This document shows, piece after piece, positions 36,773 through 45,950 of a stretch of DNA of 64,000 nt. The notes below the pieces were generated by a model, which saw nothing but the letters and a program-made list of their open reading frames with translations, was not told where the DNA came from and did not search any database. The position numbers and the translations under genes are program-made. Position 1 is the first letter of the stretch, and every line of letters starts with the position of its first letter. The DNA is from Bacillota bacterium (GTDB taxonomy: Bacteria; Bacillota; Syntrophomonadia; Syntrophomonadales; Syntrophomonadaceae), in assembly GCA_023395515.1 (NCBI GenBank), contig JAEWZB010000034.1:13828-77827 (forward strand). Direction: 5' to 3'.

Positions 36773-38395
36773 TTACGATATACTGTATTTATCTAATTTT
36801 TTATATAAAAGTGATCTATGTATATTAAGCAGCCTGGCTGCTTCATTTCTATTGCCCTCGGTTGCTTCCAAGGCTTTAATAATAGCATTTTTCTCGGCCA
36901 TACCCACAATTTCTTTTAAGTTTAAAACACTATTATTAGGCTCTTGCAGCTTGGTTAAAGTAATTTTATTTACCATGGAGACTAAATGTTCAGGATATAT
37001 AACCCCAGTTTCACAAGCAAAGTTGATAGCTCTTTCTAAGATATTCTCTAATTCCCTAACATTTCCTGGGAAATCATGGCTGCGTAAAATATTTCTTGAT
37101 TCCTCACTTATACTAACACTATAAACATTTAAACGCTCACAAATTTTCTCAATTAAGTAATCAATTAAATAATCGATATCTTCACATCTTTCCCTTAGCG
37201 GGGGGGTCTCTATTTCCACTACATTTAAGCGGTAAAACAAATCTTTTCTGAAATTACCGTTTTTTATCAAGCTGGCTAAATCCCGGTTAGTTGCGGCAAT
37301 AACCCGAACATCTACATTAATAGTTTTGATGCCTCCCAGCCTTTCAATTTCAAATTCTTGCAGTACCCTTAACACTTTAGCTTGGGCGGTAACCGGTAAA
37401 TCACCTATTTCATCTAAGAAAATAGTCCCTCCATTGGCTAGTTCAAATTTTCCGGGTTTTCCGCCTTTAAGGGCACCGGTAAAAGCCCCTTCACAATAGC
37501 CAAATAATTCCGATTCTATAAGTTGTTCGGGAATGGCCGCGCAATTTACCCTTATAAAAGGTTGATTGCAGCGGGGGCTGGCATTATGTATAGCATGGGC
37601 CAGAAGTTCTTTGCCAGTTCCGCTTTCCCCCTTGATTAATACCGTAGATGAAGTTTTGGCAGCTTGAGAAGCCACGCTTCTAATCTTTTTCATTTGATTG
37701 GACATGCCAATAATATTATCAAAGGTATATTTTCCCTGGCGTAAGGTTTCGATAGTAGATTGATAATATTCGATACGTTTTTGCGCTATACTAAGTTGCC
37801 TGGATAATTCCCCCGCCTTTTTAGCATCTTGTAAAATATCCAGGGCTAAATTTTCCATAATGGGGATAGTTTCCACTATATGTTTATTGACTGCTGAGCC
37901 TATTCTTTCCCCTAAAATATCCCGGGCCGTCTGACTTATAGTTCTAATATATCCTTTAGAATCAATGCCAATAAAAGCATTATCAGAATAATCTAAGTTT
38001 TGGCCGCCAAAAACTTTATAAAATTCCTGGGATCCTAATTGCAGTATATCTGAGGCTAATAATACTCCTTGCAGTTCATTTTCTTCATTTATTACGGGAA
38101 AATAAGAATAATTCGTATCCACAAAGACTTTTATAGCATCATTAAATTTATCATTAGGATTAAGGGTTATTACTGATGGTTGCATCAATTTACTTAAAGG
38201 TGTAGATAATTTGCACTGATTCAAAAATGCTTTAATTAGGTGAGGCCGGGTAAAAATCCCCTGTAAGCGATTATGGTCATCAACTACCGGGGCCCCATAG
38301 GACTTATGAGCTTCCATAAGTAAACCGGCCTTTTCCACCGTATCATCCAAGTTAAAGGTTAAAATATCTTGGCGCATAATTTCTTTTACCAGCAT
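36773..38395 (-). CDS. Sigma-54-dependent regulator with CBS pair and PAS
   Basis: A 540-residue activator. Two CBS motifs (about 1-120, opening VKEIMRQDILTFN) could bind an adenine nucleotide or cofactor. A PAS-like segment (about 135-200) follows, then the AAA+ domain with GESGTGKE, GAFTGA and GTIFLDEIGD, and a Fis-type HTH at the end (NEAARLLNIHRSLLYKKL). It sits directly ahead of hbd, so it may tune fatty-acid metabolism to energy state; no -24/-12 promoter is visible in the 20-base gap, and the target promoter may lie elsewhere. GAGGT precedes the ATG. Confidence 0.9.
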   Translation of the reverse strand: MLVKEIMRQDILTFNLDDTVEKAGLLMEAHKSYGAPVVDDHNRLQGIFTRPHLIKAFLNQCKLSTPLSKLMQPSVITLNPNDKFNDAIKVFVDTNYSYFPVINEENELQGVLLASDILQLGSQEFYKVFGGQNLDYSDNAFIGIDSKGYIRTISQTARDILGERIGSAVNKHIVETIPIMENLALDILQDAKKAGELSRQLSIAQKRIEYYQSTIETLRQGKYTFDNIIGMSNQMKKIRSVASQAAKTSSTVLIKGESGTGKELLAHAIHNASPRCNQPFIRVNCAAIPEQLIESELFGYCEGAFTGALKGGKPGKFELANGGTIFLDEIGDLPVTAQAKVLRVLQEFEIERLGGIKTINVDVRVIAATNRDLASLIKNGNFRKDLFYRLNVVEIETPPLRERCEDIDYLIDYLIEKICERLNVYSVSISEESRNILRSHDFPGNVRELENILERAINFACETGVIYPEHLVSMVNKITLTKLQEPNNSVLNLKEIVGMAEKNAIIKALEATEGNRNEAARLLNIHRSLLYKKLDKYSIS

Positions 38396-38413
38396 AAAAT
38401 TACCTCTCTACTC

Positions 38414-39508
38414 TTAATCACCAAAACTTATTCCCACTGCTTTAGCAGCTCTAATCATGTCACTGTCGGGAGGTACTAGTTTTAGTTCCTGAATCGCCTC
38501 CAGTAAAGGTACTGAAACAATATTATTATCTTTTAAACTAACCATGGTACCGTAATTACCTTGGACAAAATTATCCACCGCCGCTACTCCATAACGGGTA
38601 GCCAATATTCTATCATAAGGAATAGGTGAACCGCCTCTTTGTAAATGTCCTAAAACGGTAACTCTGGTTTCTACTCCTACTACCTCTTCTACATCTTGGG
38701 CTACTTTATTACCTATTCCCCCTAATCTAACCGGGTCATGGCTGGTAGGTATTAATTTTTGCACTACCATTTCTCCATCTTTAGGTTTGGCCCCTTCTGC
38801 AACTACCATTATGCTGAATTTTTTACCTTGAATATAACGGTCAGCAATTTTCGCCTTAATCTTTTGAATATCATAAGGTATTTCAGGAATCAAAATGACA
38901 TCTGCTCCCCCGGCAATACCGGCATGAAGGGCAATCCATCCTGCATACCTGCCCATTACTTCTAAGACCATGGCGCGATGATGAGATTCAGCCGTAGTAT
39001 GTAATCTGTCTAAAGCTTCGGTGGCCGTATTAACTGCCGTATTAAAGCCAAAGGTTACCTCGGTAGCTGATAAATCATTATCTATAGTTTTAGGAACCCC
39101 AACTACGGGAACTCCTTTATTATAAAACTGGTGGGCAATATTTAAACTGCCGTCTCCTCCTATTACTATAAGGCCTTCGATGCCTAATTTGTTCAGGTTA
39201 TCTATAGCACGGTTTGATTCATCACTAAAAAGCGGGTTTTCTTGGGATCCGCCTACCAAATATCTAAAAGGGTTATCCCGGTTAGTTGTCCCTAGAATAG
39301 TGCCGCCACGATGGGCTATTCCAGAAACGGCCCGGGGATCTAATTGTATAAAACGGTTTTCCATCAAGCCTTGAAAACCATCTACAAAACCCACAACTTC
39401 CAGGTCATGTACTGTTACCGCACATTTAGTTGCAGCGCGAATTACCGCATTTAATCCTGGACAATCTCCTCCCCCGGTTAGTATGCCAATTCTTTTTTTA
39501 CTGCTCAT
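38414..39508 (-). CDS. pfkA: 6-phosphofructokinase
   Basis: A 364-residue enzyme. GGDCPGLNAVIR binds nucleotide, GGDGSLNIA has the Gly that marks ATP use (PPi enzymes have Asp there), PKTIDNDL carries Lys where the Escherichia enzyme has Gly, and VLGHLQRGGSP completes the site. This Gly/Lys pair fits the mixed group of phosphofructokinases of Actinobacteria and Clostridia, some ATP-dependent. It converts fructose 6-phosphate to the 1,6-bisphosphate. AAGGAGG lies about 8 bases before the ATG. Its stop is 18 bases from the sigma-54 regulator. Confidence 0.93.
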   Translation of the reverse strand: MSSKKRIGILTGGGDCPGLNAVIRAATKCAVTVHDLEVVGFVDGFQGLMENRFIQLDPRAVSGIAHRGGTILGTTNRDNPFRYLVGGSQENPLFSDESNRAIDNLNKLGIEGLIVIGGDGSLNIAHQFYNKGVPVVGVPKTIDNDLSATEVTFGFNTAVNTATEALDRLHTTAESHHRAMVLEVMGRYAGWIALHAGIAGGADVILIPEIPYDIQKIKAKIADRYIQGKKFSIMVVAEGAKPKDGEMVVQKLIPTSHDPVRLGGIGNKVAQDVEEVVGVETRVTVLGHLQRGGSPIPYDRILATRYGVAAVDNFVQGNYGTMVSLKDNNIVSVPLLEAIQELKLVPPDSDMIRAAKAVGISFGD

Positions 39509-39580
39509 AATAGTCCTCCTTTAAGGGGATTAGAAAACCCGGCCGGCGCCGAGTTCCATTTTATAGTATTATTATAATAG

Positions 39581-39612
39581 CATATAAAATATGGTGGGAA
39601 GAACCCACCATA
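39581..39612 (-). terminator. Terminator after the HtrA gene
   Basis: TATGGTGGG (39590-39598) pairs perfectly with CCCACCATA (39604-39612); ATTTTATATG follows on the minus strand. Confidence 0.85.
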
Positions 39613-39651
39613 CTCAGTAATACATTTAATTTCTGCGTTTTCCGGTTTAGA

Positions 39652-40812
39652 TTATGGTTTTTCTGCTAATTGCAAAGTGATTAAGGCAGGTTTACCTTCT
39701 CTTAGTATTTCCAATACAATCCGATCATTTACATTTTTACTGCCAATTATTTTATTTACTTCATCACCATTATTAACTTTTTGATCATCTATACTTAAAA
39801 CAACATCATACTTTTTTATTCCCGCCTTGCTAGCGGGGCTGTCTGGTACTACACTTCCTATTATAACACCTTGGACAGGTATACCCAGGTAGTCGGCCAG
39901 TTCTTGATCAACCGGCTGCAGCCATACTCCCATATAAGGTCTGATTACCTTACCTTTATCTATTAATTCATTTAAAACTTGTTTGGCCGTGTTTATGGGT
40001 ATGGCAAAACCTATACCTTGCGCTTGGGCATTAACTGCGGTATTAATACCGATTACTTCCCCATTAGTATTTAATAATGGTCCTCCGCTATTACCGGGGT
40101 TAATGGCAGCATCAGTTTGGATAAGATTTTTATAAACCCGGTTCTCAATATTAATAGGTCGGCCCTTGGCACTAACCAGACCAGCCGTCACAGTATGATC
40201 CAGACCATAGGGGTTACCAATGGCTATAACCCATTCCCCTACCCTTATATTATCTGAATCCCCCATACTTAAGGTAGTAAATTTTTTATTGGCTTCAATT
40301 TTAAGTACGGCTAAATCAAGTTCATAGTCTTGGCCTACTACTTTAGCAGTATATTTCTCATCATCACTAATATTAACCGTTATTTTATCGGCTTTATCAA
40401 TTACATGCTGATTTGTAACTACATAACCTTCTTCACTAATTATAAATCCCGTCCCGATTCCTTGTTGAATGTCAGTTTTAGGCATTAAGCTATCCCCAAA
40501 AAACTGACGGAAAAAAGGATCATTTAAAAAGTAATCATTGCCATAATTGCTGGATACACTAGTTTCAATATTTACTACTGCCGGGCTAACCTTTTCCACC
40601 ATATCTGCAATATTAGTAGGTCCCATAATTACTATAGGAGAAGCTGACTGGGCTCCAGGCTGTGGTGCAATACTTTCTTGTTCTTGGGGTTGACCCCAAA
40701 CCTGGGGATAATAGTTAAAGCCTATTAATAAGATTCCTCCTGCTACCATGGCTAAAATAAGGGTCATTAAAACTTTAAAAACTTTTGCAAGTCCATTATT
40801 ATTATCATTCAT
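39652..40812 (-). CDS. HtrA/DegP-type serine protease with PDZ domain
   Basis: About 386 residues from ATG 40812, which has GGAG 8-9 bases upstream; a GTG three codons earlier is less likely. One N-terminal membrane helix (MTLILAMVAGGILLIGFN) anchors the protein, leaving the protease outside the membrane. The catalytic triad lies in VVTNQHVI (His), YELDLAVLKI (Asp) and INPGNSGGPLL (Ser). A single PDZ domain covers about 285-380. It degrades or refolds damaged envelope proteins. Single-gene unit with its own terminator. Confidence 0.93.
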   Translation of the reverse strand: MNDNNNGLAKVFKVLMTLILAMVAGGILLIGFNYYPQVWGQPQEQESIAPQPGAQSASPIVIMGPTNIADMVEKVSPAVVNIETSVSSNYGNDYFLNDPFFRQFFGDSLMPKTDIQQGIGTGFIISEEGYVVTNQHVIDKADKITVNISDDEKYTAKVVGQDYELDLAVLKIEANKKFTTLSMGDSDNIRVGEWVIAIGNPYGLDHTVTAGLVSAKGRPINIENRVYKNLIQTDAAINPGNSGGPLLNTNGEVIGINTAVNAQAQGIGFAIPINTAKQVLNELIDKGKVIRPYMGVWLQPVDQELADYLGIPVQGVIIGSVVPDSPASKAGIKKYDVVLSIDDQKVNNGDEVNKIIGSKNVNDRIVLEILREGKPALITLQLAEKP

Positions 40813-40913
40813 AGGTCCCACTCCTTCTGTTGAGTATATAGCATAAAACTCTATTAAAATTCTATCACGGGCAAAGCATTGAGGAAAGGGACATAATATG
40901 AAATATTAGTGAA

Positions 40914-42284
40914 TTATTCGTGAACAAAACCAGCCAGGAAATTAGCATATTCTAAAGGTCTGATAAAAGTGTTTTTCACAATTACCATAGAAAAATCAGT
41001 TTCCGTAGTTTTGCGCGGTTTGGAATTAACCTCTATTAACCAAGGGTTGCCTCTTTTATCAATACCTATATCCAGGCCTAGTTCACCATAGATTTGATTA
41101 CTAACCTCTTCCAAGGTGGTAGCTATCCTAAAACAGAGATTTTTAATTTCCTCGTTTTTAGCTTCTATCAGCTCGGTTTTTTTGAATAAATATTTTAATA
41201 CCTTTTTACTTATTTCAGCTCTTCCCCCAATACTAAGATTAGAAACGTTACTGCCTTTGGCGGCTACCCTTACAAATTTTTTAGTTATGCCCCATTCCCC
41301 TTGACCATTTTTTTGACAAATAATCCGTAAATCAAAAGGCGAACCTCGATAAGTAGCTAAATCAAGACCTTGTTGAACAATATAAGGCTTATCATTTCTG
41401 ATATGTTTAGTTTTTTCCATAAAATCATCCACATTATTGGCCTGTTTTTTTAATCTTTTGGTACGATAAACGGTATAATTTAAACTTCCTTTCTCATTTT
41501 TTACCACCCTTATTATTCCTTGTCCCAAGCTCCCATCACTAGGCTTAACAAAAGCAACATTATAATAATTTAACATATAGCTTAAATTATCCTTAGTTAA
41601 TTCCATAGTATCGGGTAAATTGTTTTTTAATAAAGGATCGGTAATTAACAATTGGTGAACCTTCCATTTATTTAAGAAGGAGGGGTTAAAGTATTTTACG
41701 TAAGGTAACTGCATTAGCCTATCCCTGACTAAGTTATATTTTATTTCACTTCTTCTGCTGGATATACGGTCATAGACTACATCCGGTATAGGGAAAGTGG
41801 AGGGAACCCATACCCCTCTCCCCGGATTATGGCTATATACATAACCTTTGATAGTATTATTCTCGAAATTTACACAAGTAGGGGTAAAAAAGAATACATA
41901 ACCGGCTGTTTTTTTACCCGTATCGCTAAGATAAATTAACTCTGCCTGGGTGCTTTTAGGATCATAACCACTGCGGTTGGGAAGAGAGGTAGCTAAAATA
42001 CCTATAGTAGGGCCTAAGTGAATCATATTTTCCTGTTTATCATAACGAATTTGCAAAGCCTTTCTTTTGATATATAAGGCGTTAGCTAAACTGGAAGAAA
42101 GTGTATAGGCAGCTCGATCATTATTAGTAATTTCCAATTCACTAGTAACTACTAGATTGCCTACTCTTACTCTTATATATGGTTGCATAGGTATTTCTAA
42201 GTTTCTCATGAGAAGATTAGAAATACCTATTTTTCCAGTAGTATTCATATATTTAAAACCCCATTTCTTTAAATGAGACTTCAT
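40914..42284 (-). CDS. YheC/YheD family ATP-grasp protein (copy 2)
   Basis: A 456-residue protein, or about 444 if it starts at the ATG at 42248; neither has an ideal ribosome binding site. The layout equals copy 1: HLGPTIGILATSL in the first part, the FPIPDVVYDRISSRRSE linker, VAFVKPSDGSLGQGIIRV for nucleotide binding, and PWLIEVNSKPR at the catalytic end. It presumably acts on a spore-associated substrate. It lies directly downstream of copy 3 with a 113-base gap that holds an imperfect AGTGAGGA/TCCTCCACT hairpin and no gene. Confidence 0.87.
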   Translation of the reverse strand: MKSHLKKWGFKYMNTTGKIGISNLLMRNLEIPMQPYIRVRVGNLVVTSELEITNNDRAAYTLSSSLANALYIKRKALQIRYDKQENMIHLGPTIGILATSLPNRSGYDPKSTQAELIYLSDTGKKTAGYVFFFTPTCVNFENNTIKGYVYSHNPGRGVWVPSTFPIPDVVYDRISSRRSEIKYNLVRDRLMQLPYVKYFNPSFLNKWKVHQLLITDPLLKNNLPDTMELTKDNLSYMLNYYNVAFVKPSDGSLGQGIIRVVKNEKGSLNYTVYRTKRLKKQANNVDDFMEKTKHIRNDKPYIVQQGLDLATYRGSPFDLRIICQKNGQGEWGITKKFVRVAAKGSNVSNLSIGGRAEISKKVLKYLFKKTELIEAKNEEIKNLCFRIATTLEEVSNQIYGELGLDIGIDKRGNPWLIEVNSKPRKTTETDFSMVIVKNTFIRPLEYANFLAGFVHE

Positions 42285-42397
42285 TCAGTGGAGGATTCAC
42301 TCCTCACTAAATGCTAGCCGAGTCAATGCTGGACTTATTTGCCCTTTGAAAATGCCGCTTGTAGAGGCACGAGGACTTAGGGCCGGTTAGTTCAATG

Positions 42398-43750
42398 CTA
42401 AAAACCTGCCAAATATCTAGCGTATAACATTGGTCTTTCTACAGATCTTAATCTGGTTTCCGTCTCCCCAATTAAGTTAAAAACATGACGGGCCGGCCTG
42501 ATATTAGCTTCAATAAACCAGACTTTGCCATCAGTATCAATGCCTAAATCTACTCCCATTTCTCCACACTGTCCGATGGTTTTTTCTAAAGTCTTAGTAG
42601 TTTCAATAGAGATAAAGTAGATATCTTGCCGAATTTTTTCCCGGTCTTCCTCGGCTGAAAAATTACGCCGCAATATTTCTTCGATTTTGCGCCCGCTGCC
42701 CCCGGAAGAAATGTTACTGGTAATAGAACCATTAGTTCCTACCCGGCAAGCTACTCCCGTTACATCCCATTCTCCGGTATGATCTTTTTGCACTAAAACT
42801 CTCACATCTATTATGTTGCCTTCGCATTTTAAAAGGTTAATTTGCTTTTGCACGATGTAACTTCTATTTCTCATAATAGTTTTTAAAGATTTTTGCAAAT
42901 TGATCATATTAGAAACTGAACCCTTAACCATGCGCTCCTCGACCATGTATCGGTATTCATACATTCCCGAAGGCTTTCTTTTGACTACCTTAATAATATT
43001 TCGGCCTTGGGAACCGGCTACAGGTTTTAAATATACTGCATTATATAATTTAAGCATTTGCTCAATTTCACTAAAGCTTTTTACTAACCTGGTTTCAGGT
43101 AAATAATTTTTTAGATGACGGTTTTTCATCAGTATTTTATGAGTTTCCCATTTACCGACTAAAGAAGGATTTAACAGTGTAACCCCCATGGATTCCAATC
43201 TTTTCCTGATTTGCAGCTTAGCACGGGAATAGGCCCGCTCCCGGGGATAGATAACATCAGGTATAGGGAAAGCTCCTTTCACCCAACCTTTGCCCCCGTA
43301 AGTATATCCCCGGATTATTCCTCGGGTGAGATCAATACTGTAAGGACTAAAAGCAAAACAAATTTGGCCCAAAGAGTTTCCGCTAGTTAGTAATTGTTTG
43401 ACAAAATGGGTCTGACCCCCGAAAGGTTTTTGAGGTTCTTTAAATACATCTACCATTATTCCTACCACCGGTCCTATGCGTATTTCGTCTTCAGCGTAAC
43501 GAAAACCGTATTTTTTCCCGGATTTTAAATATAATTTTTTTAGATTTAGGGGAGATAAGCTAATACCATCAGCAATTTTACTTGATTTCCTGATGCGAAC
43601 TGAAAAACTGCGTTGCGTTTGTCCTATGCAAACATTTATTACCTGGTTTTCTACTAGTCCCAGCCTATTAGCCAGGTCATTACTAATATGAATCGAATTG
43701 GCATCCACCTTAGCATCATCAATTATAGAAACCATAAAAAAATCATCCAT
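42398..43750 (-). CDS. YheC/YheD family ATP-grasp protein (copy 3)
   Basis: A 450-residue protein. It carries RIGPVVGIMVDVF, the GAFPIPDVIYPRERAYSRA linker, VYLKPVAGSQGRNIIKV for nucleotide binding, and VWFIEANIRPAR where copies 1 and 2 have EVNSKP. The Asn-to-Ile and Ser-to-Arg changes at this catalytic loop suggest divergence in substrate or metal handling. The Glu and Asn before the Pro are kept. It probably forms a unit with copy 2. The start ATG lacks a strong ribosome binding site but has GAGAATTAAAAA upstream. Confidence 0.85.
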   Translation of the reverse strand: MDDFFMVSIIDDAKVDANSIHISNDLANRLGLVENQVINVCIGQTQRSFSVRIRKSSKIADGISLSPLNLKKLYLKSGKKYGFRYAEDEIRIGPVVGIMVDVFKEPQKPFGGQTHFVKQLLTSGNSLGQICFAFSPYSIDLTRGIIRGYTYGGKGWVKGAFPIPDVIYPRERAYSRAKLQIRKRLESMGVTLLNPSLVGKWETHKILMKNRHLKNYLPETRLVKSFSEIEQMLKLYNAVYLKPVAGSQGRNIIKVVKRKPSGMYEYRYMVEERMVKGSVSNMINLQKSLKTIMRNRSYIVQKQINLLKCEGNIIDVRVLVQKDHTGEWDVTGVACRVGTNGSITSNISSGGSGRKIEEILRRNFSAEEDREKIRQDIYFISIETTKTLEKTIGQCGEMGVDLGIDTDGKVWFIEANIRPARHVFNLIGETETRLRSVERPMLYARYLAGF

Positions 43751-43907
43751 TTTTTAATTCTCCAGTTTAGTATTTTGTATCTTATAATATGAAAGTGATA
43801 TACTATTTGCTAATACTTCTATTAATCTCTTATAGGTATGCAAATAAAATTAACCCTTGACCAGCGGGGTCCTTGCCCCAAATTGTTTAAGATCGAGAGG
43901 TAAGCTT

Positions 43908-44381
43908 ATGAAATTAGTCAGTGCTTGTTTATTAGGCCATAATTGTAAATATAACGGAGGCAATAACCTAAATCTTCACTTAGTAAGGCTTTTAAAGGAT
44001 GAAGAAATTATTCCTATATGTCCTGAAGAACTGGGGGGTCTACCTACACCTAGAGCAGCTTGTGAAATTATTAATGGTTCAGGCAATGAAGTTTTGCTGG
44101 GCAAATGCCGGGTTCATAATAAAGAAGGACTTGATTTAACTGCAGAATTTTTGGAAGGGGCTGAAAAAACCCTTGATGAAGCTAAAAAATTAGGTGCCGA
44201 TATGGCCATATTAAAAAGCCGGAGTCCTTCTTGCGGGGTAGGCAAGATTTACGATGGCAGCTTCTCATCAACCCTGAAAGATGGTGACGGAGTAACGGCG
44301 GCCCTATTAAAACAGTTTGGCCTAAAGGTTATAAGTGATGAAGAATATATAAAAGGAGACCGGCTTGATGAAAGCAATTAG
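43908..44381 (+). CDS. DUF523 (TudS-like) iron-sulfur protein
   Basis: About 157 residues from ATG 43908, with GAGAGG upstream; the reading from 43857 is too long. The motifs LVSACLLGHNCKYNGG, ICPEELGGLPTPR and KSRSPSCGVGKIYDG hold conserved Cys (7, 13, 38, 109). DUF523 includes TudS, a 4Fe-4S thiouracil desulfidase, so a desulfuration or sulfur-handling role is likely. The 3' end overlaps the next gene, a PP-loop enzyme of tRNA-thiolation type, by 14 bases, which strengthens a link to thionucleoside chemistry. Confidence 0.85.
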   Translation: MKLVSACLLGHNCKYNGGNNLNLHLVRLLKDEEIIPICPEELGGLPTPRAACEIINGSGNEVLLGKCRVHNKEGLDLTAEFLEGAEKTLDEAKKLGADMAILKSRSPSCGVGKIYDGSFSSTLKDGDGVTAALLKQFGLKVISDEEYIKGDRLDESN

Positions 44382-45351
44382 CTTATTTTCAGGAGGATTG
44401 GATTCACAAATTGCGGTATGTTTAATAAAAGAACAAGGAATAACCGTAGAAGCCCTTAATTTTAAAAGTCCTTTTTTCGGAGCAGATGAACGCACAGCCA
44501 AAGCGGCTGAAGATTTGCAAGTTAAACTGCATACTATAGATTTTGGCAGTGAATATATTACTAAGGTCTTAAAAAATCCGGTATATGGTTATGGCAAAAA
44601 TATGAACCCTTGTATAGATTGTCATGGCTTTATGTTTAGAAAAGCTGGAGATCTGATGCAAGAGATCGGGGCCTCCTTCATTGTAACCGGAGAAGTAGTG
44701 GGACAAAGACCTATGAGTCAGAATAAGTCAGCCTTAAACGCAGTAGATAAACTTTCCGGTTATAAAGGTTATATTTTAAGACCTTTATCAGCTAAAATAC
44801 TTCCCCCTACTATAGCGGAAAATGAAGGTTGGGTAGACCGGGAAAAACTAGAAGGAATAAGCGGGCGCAGCCGACATAGGCAAATGGAATTAGCCGAGAA
44901 GTTTAATATTACTGACTACCCGTCTCCGGCGGGAGGATGCTTACTAACGGAAAGCAATTTTTCCAATAGACTAAAAAAGATGTTGGACATTAGGCCGGAT
45001 AGCAGTCCCTATGAAATGGAACTTCTAAAATTAGGCCGTCATTTTTACCTAAACCAAAATTTATTAGCAGTCGGGAGAAACCGTGTGGAAAATGAGAAAA
45101 TCCAAGCTATAGCCTTGGATAATGATTTATTATTAAAAGTTACCGACCGACCCGGGCCCACCGGCTTACTAAGACAACACGAAAATGCCACTGCCGAGGA
45201 AATTAATCTGGCTGCCGCTATTGTGGCCAGATATAGTGATGCTAAAGAAGAACCTTATGCCACCATCAAGATTTATAACTCTAAAGAGGAAATAATCAAT
45301 ACGGTGGAAATAAAACCTATGCCAGCCCTGGAGGTTCCGGCCAGCATTTAA
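44368..45351 (+). CDS. PP-loop ATPase of tRNA thiolation type
   Basis: About 327 residues from ATG 44368, with GGAG upstream. The PP-loop is SLFSGGLDSQIA, which adenylates a substrate carbonyl. A CxxC (NPCIDCHGFM) and a PSPAGGCLLTE segment supply Cys residues of the kind used to deliver or bind sulfur in MnmA/ThiI-like enzymes. The last 150 residues resemble the NFACT RNA-binding-like domain found with this family. It is often annotated as a tRNA methyltransferase-like or ThiI-like protein; the exact nucleoside is unknown. Coupled to the TudS-like gene. Confidence 0.8.
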   Translation: MKAISLFSGGLDSQIAVCLIKEQGITVEALNFKSPFFGADERTAKAAEDLQVKLHTIDFGSEYITKVLKNPVYGYGKNMNPCIDCHGFMFRKAGDLMQEIGASFIVTGEVVGQRPMSQNKSALNAVDKLSGYKGYILRPLSAKILPPTIAENEGWVDREKLEGISGRSRHRQMELAEKFNITDYPSPAGGCLLTESNFSNRLKKMLDIRPDSSPYEMELLKLGRHFYLNQNLLAVGRNRVENEKIQAIALDNDLLLKVTDRPGPTGLLRQHENATAEEINLAAAIVARYSDAKEEPYATIKIYNSKEEIINTVEIKPMPALEVPASI

Positions 45352-45384
45352 AACATAAGCAAAAGCTTATAAACCCGGATGCAT

Positions 45385-45936
45385 TCATTGCATCTTGAAT
45401 ATGTCCAGGTTTATTTGTTTAAACATTTGTTTATATCCCTCTTGAGACGGATGACCGCCATCAGCCAGCAATAAATTGGTTTTAAGATGGCCGTCATTAT
45501 CATAAAAGGCTGAGGCAAAATCAATAACCTGAAGATTAAGCTGGTGCGCATATTCCCGTAACCAATTTCTAAGTTTTTGTAAGCTTTTCTCCCAGGCGGC
45601 GTAGTCTACCGCAGAAGGTAAACCGACTACTGGTCTAATATTATGAGCCAGGGAGGTTTCGACCATTTGACTAATATTCCATTTTATTCGGTCTAGACTT
45701 TCCCCACTCACCACATCATTAATACCGCCAGTAATTATTACAAAATCAGGCTTATTAACTATAACGGCCCGTTCAAATCTTTCTAACATGTCCGTTGTCG
45801 TGTTCCCATTTATGCCTTTATTAATTACCTCGCCAAATATCTCCTCATCTAACATCTGGACCCAGGAATCCGGAGGACCAAAAGGAAACCCAAAGGTAGT
45901 GCTATCTCCTAAGCATACTATTTTAATTTTAGCCAA
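45385..45936 (-). CDS. SGNH/GDSL hydrolase
   Basis: A 183-residue esterase-fold protein. Block I is CLGDSTTFG (nucleophile Ser in GDS), block II Gly is in INKGINGNTT, block III is ITGGINDV (Asn of GxND), and block V is DGGHPSQEGY with the Asp and His. No signal peptide, so cytoplasmic. It may remove acyl groups from small metabolites or surface-polymer precursors. It lies 14 bases after the next gene upstream, an MBL hydrolase, in the same direction. Confidence 0.92.
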   Translation of the reverse strand: MAKIKIVCLGDSTTFGFPFGPPDSWVQMLDEEIFGEVINKGINGNTTTDMLERFERAVIVNKPDFVIITGGINDVVSGESLDRIKWNISQMVETSLAHNIRPVVGLPSAVDYAAWEKSLQKLRNWLREYAHQLNLQVIDFASAFYDNDGHLKTNLLLADGGHPSQEGYKQMFKQINLDIFKMQ

Positions 45937-45950
45937 AACTCCCCCACCTT

